Assembly: GCA_029240815.1 (NCBI GenBank)
Contig: JARDZO010000046.1
Coordinates: forward strand, 1 to 26,633
Direction of reading: 5' to 3'
Origin: Brevibacillus sp.
GTDB lineage: Bacteria > Bacillota > Bacilli > Brevibacillales > Brevibacillaceae
DNA length: 26,633 bases
The notes below the pieces were generated by a model. It saw only the letters and a list, made by a program, of their open reading frames with translations. It had not been told where the DNA came from and did not search any database. The position numbers were made by a program, and so were the translations under genes. Of the stretch, positions 6,993 to 13,865 are shown one piece after another. Each line of letters starts with the position of its first letter. The stretch's first letter is position 1.

Positions 6993-8099
6993 TTACGAGT
7001 TTTTCATCAATCTCGTCAACCACTCTTCCGTGTGTTCCCCTAGCTTGGGCGCGGGTGAAGCCACATCTAATACCGACAGCGACTCCTGATAGCTGGTCCC
7101 CACGTAGCGATGTCCCCAACGTTCCTGAATCAACCTTCGTGCCTGAATCTGTGGATGCTGGTATAGTTCTCCCGCCTCTAAAATAGGTGTCAGACAGCAA
7201 TCGACCTGGAGAGAAAAAGCTGTCCATTCCGCCAAAGTCCTGCTTTGAAACAGCACCCTCATGTCTTGATAGACTGGGTTTTCATCTCGGGGTGGAGTCA
7301 TTCCGGCAGATCGCCACTGCGGCTTTTCTACTGCCTCGCAAAAATTCTCCCAAAACTTTGGTTCCAGAGCGGCCAAAGCTACAAAGCGCTGATCCTTTGT
7401 CTGAAAGATCCCGTATGAGACCAGACCTCTGGACAATTTGGAAAGACCGTGCTGTTCACCTGTCGCGGACTCCATCAAGACATGAGTCGTCATCATCGTC
7501 AGCATGACGTCGGCGATTGCGATGTCCAGATAGGTACCCTTGCCGGTTTTTCCCCGCTGGACGAGCGCTGCCAAAATCGCTTCTGATGCGGCCATACCGC
7601 CTGCCATGTCTGCAAAGGTCAGGCTCGGCGGTATGGGGCTTCCGTTTTCGTCGGTTAACTGGGCCAAAGCACCGCTTAACGCCATGTAGTTGATATCATG
7701 ACTCCCGAGCTGTTGCATCGGTCCGTTCTGGCCATAACCTGATAAGGAGCAATAGACGATACCCGGGTTTACTTTAACCGCATCCTCATAACTGATTCCC
7801 AAGCGTTTGGTCACACCTGGACGAAAGCTTTCAATCACCACGTCCGCCTGGCTGATCAAGTCGAGCGCCACGTAACGTTGCGACTCTTCCTTGAGATTAA
7901 GGATGATGCTTTTTTTATTGCGTCCGTTCGCGCGAAACAAGTAACTGTCTTTCTGGTCGATCATCGCAGGCTTTCGAGCAGGGTCTCCCTGTGGCGTCTC
8001 TACTTTCACGACCTGAGCTCCCCGATCTGCCAGCCGAAGCGTGGCGTAAGGACCCGGCAGATGTTGCGAAAAATCGACGACGAGAATGTCTGACAGCAT
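6993..8099 (-). CDS. AMACR/CaiB-BaiF family: alpha-methylacyl-CoA racemase-like (or type III CoA-transferase)
   Basis: This is a 368-residue type III CoA-transferase-fold protein. The N-terminus DFSQHLPGPYATLRLADRGAQVVKVE is typical of the family. Two features favour alpha-methylacyl-CoA racemase over a transferase. The motif GSHDINYMALSGAL places His134, and FADMAGG places Asp164, 30 residues apart. In M. tuberculosis MCR the catalytic pair is His126/Asp156, also 30 apart. AMACR interconverts (2R)- and (2S)-methylacyl-CoA so that (2S)-specific acyl-CoA dehydrogenases can act. The start ATG 8097-8099 follows GGAGGA at 6 bases and lies 13 bases after the thiolase stop; the 14 extra codons upstream overlap the thiolase gene. 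A CoA-transferase role remains possible because the Asp is shared. Confidence 0.85.
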   Translation of the reverse strand: MLSDILVVDFSQHLPGPYATLRLADRGAQVVKVETPQGDPARKPAMIDQKDSYLFRANGRNKKSIILNLKEESQRYVALDLISQADVVIESFRPGVTKRLGISYEDAVKVNPGIVYCSLSGYGQNGPMQQLGSHDINYMALSGALAQLTDENGSPIPPSLTFADMAGGMAASEAILAALVQRGKTGKGTYLDIAIADVMLTMMTTHVLMESATGEQHGLSKLSRGLVSYGIFQTKDQRFVALAALEPKFWENFCEAVEKPQWRSAGMTPPRDENPVYQDMRVLFQSRTLAEWTAFSLQVDCCLTPILEAGELYQHPQIQARRLIQERWGHRYVGTSYQESLSVLDVASPAPKLGEHTEEWLTRLMKNS

Positions 8100-8112
8100 G
8101 CTGCTTCCTCCT

Positions 8113-9267
8113 CTAGTCCAATCGCTCGATGATGGTTGCATTCGCCATCCCCATGCCCTCGCAGATGGCTTGCAATCCGTAGCGTTTGTTCGTACGCTCC
8201 AGCTCGTGCAGTAGAGTCACCATGACACGTGCCCCGCTAGCGCCCAACGGATGTCCAAGCGCAATCGCTCCTCCATTCGTATTGAGCTTGCTCGGGTCCG
8301 CCTCCAGATCGACCATCCAACAGAGAGGAACCGGAGCGAAAGCCTCGTTGACCTCGTAAAGGTCCATATCTTCCATAGTCAGACCTGCTTTTTTCAAAGC
8401 TTTTTGTGTTGCGGCAATTGGGCCTGTCAGCATCAGAGTCGGATCCGATCCTACCACGGAGCGTGCTACTACCCTAGCGCGAGGTTTGAGTCCCAGACTT
8501 TCTGCTTTTTCTCGCGACATGAGCAGGATCGCTGCCGCCCCATCACTGATTTGGCTGGCGTTCCCTGCATGAATACGCCCATTTTCCTGAAAAGACGGCT
8601 TCAGCGACCCTAGCTTTTCGACTGTCGAGCCTTTACGCGGTCCTTCATCTTGGGTCATCCGGGTCTGTGTACCATCCGGCAGCGTCACTGTTATCGGCAT
8701 GATTTCCCTCTCAAAGCGTCCTTCCTCTTGTGCCCGGAGCGCTCGCAGATGGCTTTTTGCCGAATACTCATCCAATTGTGTACGTGAGAAACCCCACTTC
8801 TCGGAGATTCTCTCTGCAGATAGCCCCTGATTGATCAGCTCGTATTGGGCGGTCAGTTTTTCACTTCGCTTTGCCCCCTGATTGGTAGAGCCCATCGGGA
8901 CACGGCTCATGCTCTCGACCCCACCTGCGATCACTACGTCCATATCCCCGCTCAAAATCGCCTGTGCAGCGAAATGAACAGCTTGTTGGCTGGAACCACA
9001 TTGTCTGTCAATTGTCGTCCCTGGCACTTCAATGGGAAAGCCTGCAATCAATGCAGCGACACGGGCGATATCTCCCGCTTGTTCCGATACTTGTGAGACG
9101 CAACCGAGTATCACGTCCTCCACCAGCTCAGGATGAATTCCGGCTCGATTCACCACTTCACGCAAGACCTCTGCTGCCAACTCATCGGGACGCGTTCCGC
9201 TCAATAATCCGTTCCTCTTGCCGATTGGCGTACGTACCGCTTCAACAATTACGACCTCACGTGCCAC
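8113..9267 (-). CDS. Acetyl-CoA C-acyltransferase (thiolase), first gene of the sigma-54 operon
   Basis: This thiolase cleaves 3-oxoacyl-CoA with CoA, releasing acetyl-CoA (or propionyl-CoA from alpha-methyl substrates). Motifs are complete: the nucleophile Cys90 in DRQCGSS, NEAFAPV, His339 in GHPLGASGAR and Cys369 in CEGMGMA. The length of 384 residues is normal. The start is ambiguous: ATG ATG AGA GTG follows GGGAGG. I prefer the GTG at 9265-9267, nine bases behind GGGAGG; the first ATG at 9276 directly abuts the site. The gene lies about 45 bases downstream of the predicted sigma-54 transcription start and heads the eight-gene run to 1667. Confidence 0.94.
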   Translation of the reverse strand: MAREVVIVEAVRTPIGKRNGLLSGTRPDELAAEVLREVVNRAGIHPELVEDVILGCVSQVSEQAGDIARVAALIAGFPIEVPGTTIDRQCGSSQQAVHFAAQAILSGDMDVVIAGGVESMSRVPMGSTNQGAKRSEKLTAQYELINQGLSAERISEKWGFSRTQLDEYSAKSHLRALRAQEEGRFEREIMPITVTLPDGTQTRMTQDEGPRKGSTVEKLGSLKPSFQENGRIHAGNASQISDGAAAILLMSREKAESLGLKPRARVVARSVVGSDPTLMLTGPIAATQKALKKAGLTMEDMDLYEVNEAFAPVPLCWMVDLEADPSKLNTNGGAIALGHPLGASGARVMVTLLHELERTNKRYGLQAICEGMGMANATIIERLD

Positions 9268-9323
9268 TCTCATCATCCTCCCTTTTCCTCACGTTTATTT
9301 CTATGTCTTCCTTTGCTAGGTAT

Positions 9324-9339
9324 TGCAATTTCGTTGCCA
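9324..9339 (-). promoter_or_regulatory. Sigma-54 (-24/-12) promoter of the acyl-CoA catabolic operon
   Basis: On the minus strand the 16-mer TGGCAACGAAATTGCA matches the sigma-54 consensus TGGCAC(A/G)NNNNTTGC(A/T) at all positions of the GG and GC elements with correct spacing; it deviates only at positions 6-7. It is the only candidate promoter between the activator terminator and the thiolase gene, and an AAA+ sigma-54 activator gene lies just upstream. Confidence 0.88.
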
Positions 9340-9402
9340 ATGGAAAAAAACGATGGATGAAGGCACAGCCACCTTCTCACTGTCCGTAAGTGTAAACAAC
9401 AT

Positions 9403-9429
9403 AAAAAAACTGTCCGGCATACCGGACAG
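9403..9429 (-). terminator. Terminator of the sigma-54 activator gene
   Basis: A perfect 8-bp stem CTGTCCGG with loop TATG and CCGGACAG is followed on the minus strand by seven T residues. It begins three bases after the activator stop codon. The palindrome lies 70-90 bases upstream of the -24 element, so it could also serve as a protein-binding site. Confidence 0.88.
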
Positions 9430-9431
9430 AT

Positions 9432-10865
9432 CTACAACTGGAATTTTTTTAATTTTTCGTAAAGAACAGACCTGCTGATCCCTAACAGGCGTGCCGCTTT
9501 CACTTTGTTTCCATAAGTCTCCCGTAGCGCACGTTCGATTTCCGTCTTTTCTGCAGCCTGCACAATGGTTTTTCCATGAATCTCCGTCGCCTTTCCCAAT
9601 AATTCTTCCGGCAGATCGGCAAACGAGATTTTACCTTTCTCTGCCATAATCATGCCTCGCTCGATAACATTCCGCAGCTGACGAATGTTTCCTGGCCACT
9701 CGTAATGGTAAAGAACCTTTTGTACCGATTCCTCGATTCCTGTCACCGCTGTTTCCAAGACTGGATTCAATTGCTTGATAAAGGTATTCGCCAGCAGAAG
9801 GATATCGTTTGTACGAGCACGTAGCGGCGGTATGAATAGCGTAATCACATGGAGGCGGTAATAGAGCTCTTCGCGAAAGGTTTTCTGCACGATCATTTGC
9901 TCGAGAGGAGCATTCGTTGCAGAAATAATTCGAACGTCTACCTGAATGGGTTTGGTTCCACCGACCCGATAAAATTCTTTTCCTTCGATGACTCGCAAGA
10001 GCTTGGCTTGAAGATGCAGAGCCATATCCCCGATCTCGTCGAGAAACAGAGTGCCTCCATGTGCCAGCTCCAGCTTCCCCATACGACCTGACCGATCCGC
10101 TCCCGTAAAGGCGCCATTGTCGTAACCAAAAAACTCCGCTTCGAGTAAATGTTCTGGCACCGAGGCGCAGTTGATCGTCACAAAGGGGCCTGAAGAACGC
10201 TTGCTCGCATTGTGTAACGCATGCGCAAACAGCTCTTTGCCCGTACCGCTCTCCCCACGCAAGAGGACGGACGTATTTCTTCGCGCTGCCTTTTGTGCTG
10301 ATGATATGAGCAGTTTCATGGACTTATCTCGCGTGAGGATATGTTCCCAGTGATATGTCGCCTGATGGTACGGTTTGGACACTGATTTATCATGAATGCG
10401 TACCACGCTTTCCTCTCGGGGTGCAGCATCCCAAGTGGCGGATTGCAGGATCGCTTCCAATTGCTCTCTCAAATCATTCTTGGACTCTACTAATGCATTC
10501 ACTACTTTGGATTTGGTAAGGATGCCTATAATTCTCCGCTCTCGGTCGATGATAATGCTGGAACCGACCTGGCTGTTCTGAATGACTTGCTCCAGTTCCT
10601 CGAACGTGATGTGATCCAGTCTTTCCAGCTGTGTCGTGACTGCCTCTGCTTTTACAAAAGCGGCGATCGACGTATGTGAAGGCAATTTTTCCAAGATCAT
10701 ACGGTACAGTGAGCTTCGCGAAAAAACACCTACCAGTCGCCCCTGCTCATCACCAACCGGCAGGACATCAAAACGCGTCTCCAGCATGACGCGTGCGGCA
10801 TCCTCCAAGGTGTCAATCGGACGAAGATAGGTGTGGATCGGTTGAATCATGTTAGGCAATGTCAC
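9432..10865 (-). CDS. Sigma-54-dependent activator with N-terminal CBS-domain pair
   Basis: This bacterial enhancer-binding protein has 477 residues from the chosen start. An N-terminal CBS pair spans about 8-125 (TLEDAARVMLETRFDVLPV..GRLVGVFSRSSL; then SSIIIDRERRIIGILTKSKV). A linker follows, then an AAA+ core with Walker A GESGTGKE (204-211), the sigma-54 contact loop GAFTGA (251-256) and Walker B TLFLDEIGD (272-280), and a Fis-type helix-turn-helix NKVKAARLLGISRSVLYEKL (453-472). There is no receiver, PAS or GAF domain, so the signal is probably an adenosyl ligand or CoA-type nucleotide sensed by the CBS pair (inference). I chose GTG 10863-10865, 7 bases after GGGGGCGG; another GTG at 10895 abuts its ribosome site, and an ATG at 10850 is also possible. 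Its terminator is directly followed by a sigma-54 promoter, making the acyl-CoA operon the likely target. Confidence 0.93.
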   Translation of the reverse strand: MTLPNMIQPIHTYLRPIDTLEDAARVMLETRFDVLPVGDEQGRLVGVFSRSSLYRMILEKLPSHTSIAAFVKAEAVTTQLERLDHITFEELEQVIQNSQVGSSIIIDRERRIIGILTKSKVVNALVESKNDLREQLEAILQSATWDAAPREESVVRIHDKSVSKPYHQATYHWEHILTRDKSMKLLISSAQKAARRNTSVLLRGESGTGKELFAHALHNASKRSSGPFVTINCASVPEHLLEAEFFGYDNGAFTGADRSGRMGKLELAHGGTLFLDEIGDMALHLQAKLLRVIEGKEFYRVGGTKPIQVDVRIISATNAPLEQMIVQKTFREELYYRLHVITLFIPPLRARTNDILLLANTFIKQLNPVLETAVTGIEESVQKVLYHYEWPGNIRQLRNVIERGMIMAEKGKISFADLPEELLGKATEIHGKTIVQAAEKTEIERALRETYGNKVKAARLLGISRSVLYEKLKKFQL

Positions 10866-10959
10866 GCATATCCGCCCCCGATACGTAGGAATCACTCCTC
10901 TATATCATACGACACGGCGCAGGGGATCCCTCCAACGGATGGGGGAAGCGGATCGATCA

Positions 10960-11397
10960 TTATTCATTCGCGGCGATCTGATGCCTCAGATCGGTAACGA
11001 GATCCTCCATGGTGACGTTTCTGAGTATCTCTTCCATCGCATTTTGCGCACGGGTCAAGATCAGCTCCAGCACAAATTGAATATTGGCACCTACTGGGCA
11101 TTGCGGATTGGGCTGCTCATGAATGTGAAAGAGATGGCCCTCCTCCACCACGTCCACTGCACGGTAGACATCGAGTAAAGTAATTTCCTTCAGATCTTTC
11201 GCGAGAGTAGCTCCACCTGTACCTGAGCGGACATTCGCTAGCCCTGCCTTTTTCAATTGCCCCAAAACACGGCGAATAATCACAGGATTGGTATTGACGC
11301 TGCCTGCGATCCATTCCGAAGTATTGTGTGCCGTCGATTCAATGGAAAGAAGCGACAAGATGTGGACAGCGACGGAAAAACGGCTACTGATTTTCAT
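10960..11397 (-). CDS. Rrf2-family transcriptional repressor (YwnA-like)
   Basis: This 145-residue winged-helix protein begins MKISSRFSVAVHILSLL and has the Rrf2 recognition region SVNTNPVIIRRVLGQLKKAGL with the wing VRSGTGGATLAKDLKEITLLDVYRAV. Fe-S-sensing Rrf2 proteins such as IscR and NsrR carry three clustered cysteines. Here only Cys100 (NPQCPVG) is present, so cluster binding is unlikely and thiol or small-molecule sensing, as in YwnA-type members, is more plausible. I chose the ATG at 11395-11397; the ribosome site AAGGGTG sits inside a 13-base perfect palindrome (11398-11410). An 18-codon extension upstream would overlap the promoter. The gene is divergent from the thioesterase gene at 11607, its likely partner or target. 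Confidence 0.9.
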   Translation of the reverse strand: MKISSRFSVAVHILSLLSIESTAHNTSEWIAGSVNTNPVIIRRVLGQLKKAGLANVRSGTGGATLAKDLKEITLLDVYRAVDVVEEGHLFHIHEQPNPQCPVGANIQFVLELILTRAQNAMEEILRNVTMEDLVTDLRHQIAANE

Positions 11398-11410
11398 AAG
11401 GGTCACCCTT
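11398..11410. repeat. 13-base palindrome covering the Rrf2 ribosome-binding site
   Basis: On the plus strand AAGGGTCACCCTT is a perfect inverted repeat (AAGGGT/ACCCTT, one central base). It sits immediately before the Rrf2 start codon and contains the Shine-Dalgarno sequence. It may be an operator, or a small hairpin in the mRNA. Confidence 0.45.
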
Positions 11411-11414
11411 TCGT

Positions 11415-11433
11415 TGTAATGATTATAGTTACA
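11415..11433. promoter_or_regulatory. Candidate autoregulatory operator over the Rrf2 -10 element
   Basis: The plus-strand 19-mer TGTAATGATTATAGTTACA is an inverted repeat with TGTAA/TTACA ends. It covers the -10 hexamer of the Rrf2 promoter, a typical place for an autorepressor to bind. Confidence 0.45.
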
Positions 11434-11451
11434 CCCTATATAGGAAGTCAA
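11422..11451 (-). promoter_or_regulatory. Sigma-A promoter of the Rrf2 gene
   Basis: On the minus strand TTGACT (11446-11451) and TATAAT (11422-11427) are 18 bases apart, 11 of 12 bases matching consensus. The tandem repeat array begins at the -35 element. Confidence 0.75.
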
Positions 11452-11517
11452 GTTTCAGGAACTGCTAAGTTTCAGGAACTGCTAAGTTTCAGGAACAGCT
11501 ATGTTTCAGGAACTGTC
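11450..11517. repeat. Four tandem 17-bp repeats between the Rrf2 and thioesterase genes
   Basis: The unit AAGTTTCAGGAACTGCT occurs four times head to tail at 11450, 11467, 11484 and 11501. Copies 1 and 2 are identical; copies 3 and 4 differ by one and a few bases. Each carries a 13-bp imperfect palindrome AGTTTCAGGAACT. The first copy abuts the Rrf2 -35. An inverted match to the core (GTTCCTGA, 11564-11571) lies just downstream of the thioesterase -10. The sequence shows a regulatory-looking array; its binding protein is unknown. Confidence 0.9.
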
Positions 11518-11551
11518 ACAACTTCCTGCCCTGTACTTTTTTAAACTCAAC

Positions 11552-11557
11552 TATAAT
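11552..11557 (+). promoter_or_regulatory. Candidate -10 element for the thioesterase gene
   Basis: This is a perfect TATAAT 50 bases upstream of the likely start. No good -35 is found at 16-18 bases, so an activator may be needed. GTTCCTGA, the inverted core of the tandem repeats, follows seven bases downstream. Confidence 0.4.
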
Positions 11558-11606
11558 GGTCTTGTTCCTGATTCCCATATTTTGAATAAGGGAGTGTTTG
11601 GCTGTC

Positions 11607-12896
11607 ATGATGCAACCTCAGATTGATGTTACCCCATCAACTGCCTTACTAGACGTTCCGGTCCACATTACTTTGAGCGGCTTTATCCCGCATCAATTGA
11701 TCACCCTCCATGCCACCCTGACTGATGGCTTGCCAGGTGGAGAACTGACGGCATCTTCCCACGCCATTTTCCAAGCGGATGACGAAGGCAACGTCGATCT
11801 CGTATCCCAAGCCCCTCTTTTCGGCACCTATGAAGGAATTGATCCAATGGGATTGTTTTGGTCCATGCATGTACAGACCCAGCGTTTTTTCAGTCCTTAT
11901 TCACTGGATACCTTTGAATTCGCTCCACGCTCCACCGAGATACATATAACAGCTGAGGTACACGAGAAGCCTGTAGCAAAGGCTACCGTCACCCGTATCT
12001 TTGTCTCTCCTGAAGTCTCGATCAAGAAAATCCGGGACAACGGTCTCGTCGGCCAATACTTCTACGATCCTCAAGCTGAGCCGCGTCCAGCCATTCTCGT
12101 CTTGGGAGGTAGTGAAGGGGGTATTGGTTCTTGCTCACAATTTGCTGCGTTGTTTGCCTCCCACGGTTACCCATCCCTCGCATTAGCTTACTTTCAATGC
12201 GATGATCTCCCGGACGATATCCGCCAAATTCCTTTGGAGTACATACAGAATGCTATTCGTTGGCTGCAGGAACAGCCACAGGTGAATCCTGAGAAGATTA
12301 CCGTCTTTGGACGCTCGAAAGGAGCGGAATTGGCTCTAGTCGTCGGTGTTGTGGATCCAGAAGTACGAGCAGTCATCGCCTCCAGTCCCAGTTCTACCGT
12401 ATGTATCGGAAGTAGCAACGAATTTGCTGGATCTGATCTATTTTCACCACAGTCTTCCTGGTCTTACCGCGGAGAGCCTCTACCTTTTGTTCACTGGACT
12501 GAGGAGCAGTCCGATGAAGCGGATGCACTCCTCCAAGCTGGACAGCGAATCGACCACATCCATGCCGAAACGTGGAAAGCGTGTGAATGGCTGGAAGAAG
12601 CCACTATTCCTGTCGAACGAATCAATGGACCGATCATGCTGTTGTCATCAGATGACGACCATTGGTGGCCAGCTGCTGAGCATTGTGATCAGATGGTTGC
12701 TCGATTACGTGAAAGAGGCTTCCCTCACGAAGTCGTTCATCTGCGTTATGAAGATACGGGACATTCGATCCGCTTTCCCTATATTCCCACGACACGAATC
12801 CAATTGAATGGCGGTACAGCCAAAAACAATGCCTATGCTAGTGAGCACTCGTGGAGAGAAGTTCTGCAATTTTTGGAAAAGGTCTTTTCTGAGTAA
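11607..12896 (+). CDS. BAAT/ACOT-family acyl-CoA thioesterase (or acyl-CoA:amino acid acyltransferase)
   Basis: This 429-residue protein has the two-domain layout of the BAAT/peroxisomal acyl-CoA thioesterase family. An N-terminal beta-sandwich covers about 1-130 (DVTPSTALLDVPVHITLSGF, SMHVQTQRFFSPYSLD). A C-terminal alpha/beta-hydrolase domain follows (PAILVLGGSEGGIGSCSQFAALFASHGYPSLALAYF). The nucleophile is serine in VFGRSKGAELAL (about 237), the Asp is in LLSSDDDHWWP and the His in EDTGHSIRFPY (about 386). A serine nucleophile, unlike the Cys of BAAT acyltransferases, favours hydrolysis. The start is uncertain: TTG at 11598 is three bases from GGGAG, while ATG 11607 is twelve. Divergent from the Rrf2 regulator and near an acyl-CoA operon, it may relieve CoA trapping. 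Confidence 0.88.
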   Translation: MMQPQIDVTPSTALLDVPVHITLSGFIPHQLITLHATLTDGLPGGELTASSHAIFQADDEGNVDLVSQAPLFGTYEGIDPMGLFWSMHVQTQRFFSPYSLDTFEFAPRSTEIHITAEVHEKPVAKATVTRIFVSPEVSIKKIRDNGLVGQYFYDPQAEPRPAILVLGGSEGGIGSCSQFAALFASHGYPSLALAYFQCDDLPDDIRQIPLEYIQNAIRWLQEQPQVNPEKITVFGRSKGAELALVVGVVDPEVRAVIASSPSSTVCIGSSNEFAGSDLFSPQSSWSYRGEPLPFVHWTEEQSDEADALLQAGQRIDHIHAETWKACEWLEEATIPVERINGPIMLLSSDDDHWWPAAEHCDQMVARLRERGFPHEVVHLRYEDTGHSIRFPYIPTTRIQLNGGTAKNNAYASEHSWREVLQFLEKVFSE

Positions 12897-12916
12897 GAAG
12901 ACATTTGATAAACGTG

Positions 12917-12964
12917 GCGAAAAGCCCTAGCCGCAACAGATGGACTGGGCTTTTCGCTTTTTTT
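12917..12964 (+). terminator. Terminator of the thioesterase gene
   Basis: An 11-bp perfect stem GCGAAAAGCCC/GGGCTTTTCGC with a 19-base loop is followed by seven T residues. It lies between two convergent genes. Confidence 0.88.
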
Positions 12965-12975
12965 GCTAGAGTCGT

Positions 12976-13719
12976 TTACCTCGCCGCGAACGCTTCCGCT
13001 GCTGCTGACAAGTAGTACGCCAGACCTGTTTGTTGGCTTTCGAGCATGCCGAGATGAAAATCGTCCTGAAGGAAAAACCGTGCTTGATTTGCAAATTCCA
13101 GTGGAGTAACGAGATGTCCATTCTGGTTCAGAAACGCGATATGATCATCGATGAGCCCGCTTACTCTCTCATCCGTATGCTTGATACCTGCTGTCAGCGC
13201 GCTCGCCATGTCTGTCATGAAGGAAACCGCCTCTTTGGCTTGATCGTTCATTTCCTGCACATCCATCGAACCCGTATCCAGGTCAAACTGATACGTGTCT
13301 CGCAGATAGTCTTTTTGCTCTTGAAGAGCTCGCTCCCATTCTTCCTCACTTACAAAACCTGTGAACAACTCTTGCTTTTCCATACAATCTCCTACCTCCA
13401 TCGCGTGTATTGATTTTTCCAACGTCTCCATGATCGTTTCCAATCTCCGTGCTTTTTTCTTCAGCATTATTCTTTGTTCGGACAAGATACCAGATCGCTC
13501 CACATTTCGGTCCAGCAATTGCTTGATTTGCTCCAGCGAGAAATCCAGCTCTCTGTAAAACAGGATTTGCTGCAGCCGCTCCAACTCTGCCGTTCCGTAC
13601 AATCGGTATCCCGCTTCACTCACTTGCTGCGGCAAGAGAAGTCCGATTTTGTGGTAATGGTGCAACGTTTTAATGGTAACGTTGGACATAGATGACACTT
13701 CTTTTACCGTGTACAGCAT
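12976..13719 (-). CDS. MerR-family activator of the TipA/Mta type
   Basis: This 247-residue regulator has an N-terminal MerR winged helix (YTVKEVSSMSNVTIKTLHHYHKIGLL, then SEAGYRLYGTAELERLQQILFYRELDFSLEQIKQLL). A coiled coil follows at about 75-115, then a C-terminal TipAS-like antibiotic-recognition domain (FVSEEEWERALQEQKDYLRDTYQ; the end region TPLEFANQARFFLQDDFHLGMLE is all-alpha). Mta and TipAL use this domain to sense drugs and activate multidrug genes. The start ATG has GGAGGTG 7-8 bases upstream. Its own promoter has the 19-bp spacer and dyad of MerR targets, so autoregulation is likely. No transporter gene is adjacent, so other targets must lie elsewhere. Confidence 0.92.
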   Translation of the reverse strand: MLYTVKEVSSMSNVTIKTLHHYHKIGLLLPQQVSEAGYRLYGTAELERLQQILFYRELDFSLEQIKQLLDRNVERSGILSEQRIMLKKKARRLETIMETLEKSIHAMEVGDCMEKQELFTGFVSEEEWERALQEQKDYLRDTYQFDLDTGSMDVQEMNDQAKEAVSFMTDMASALTAGIKHTDERVSGLIDDHIAFLNQNGHLVTPLEFANQARFFLQDDFHLGMLESQQTGLAYYLSAAAEAFAAR

Positions 13720-13742
13720 GCTTGCTCACCTCCTCCACACAA

Positions 13743-13773
13743 AGGATAAAGGCTCCCCTAAGAGGAGAGTCAA
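13743..13773 (-). promoter_or_regulatory. MerR-type promoter with 19-bp spacer and dyad operator
   Basis: On the minus strand TTGACT (13768-13773) and TATCCT (13743-13748) are 19 bases apart, the overlong spacer typical of MerR-activated promoters. The spacer holds the dyad CTCCTCTTAGGGGAG (13753-13767, one mismatch), similar to sites recognised by Mta/TipAL-like proteins. Confidence 0.8.
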
Positions 13774-13865
13774 CTAGAAGACTGCAAATACCCGTCATCT
13801 GCACAACGACGGGATATGCGCTAGGAGTTTTCACGCCATAAGGTTGTGACTAGGATTTTGTCGTA

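Noticed and set aside
6196..7227. Long form of the crotonase gene starting inside the CaiB-like gene
   Set aside because: A strong ribosome site and the family's normal N-terminus occur at 6978; the extension would overlap the neighbouring gene by 235 bases in another frame.
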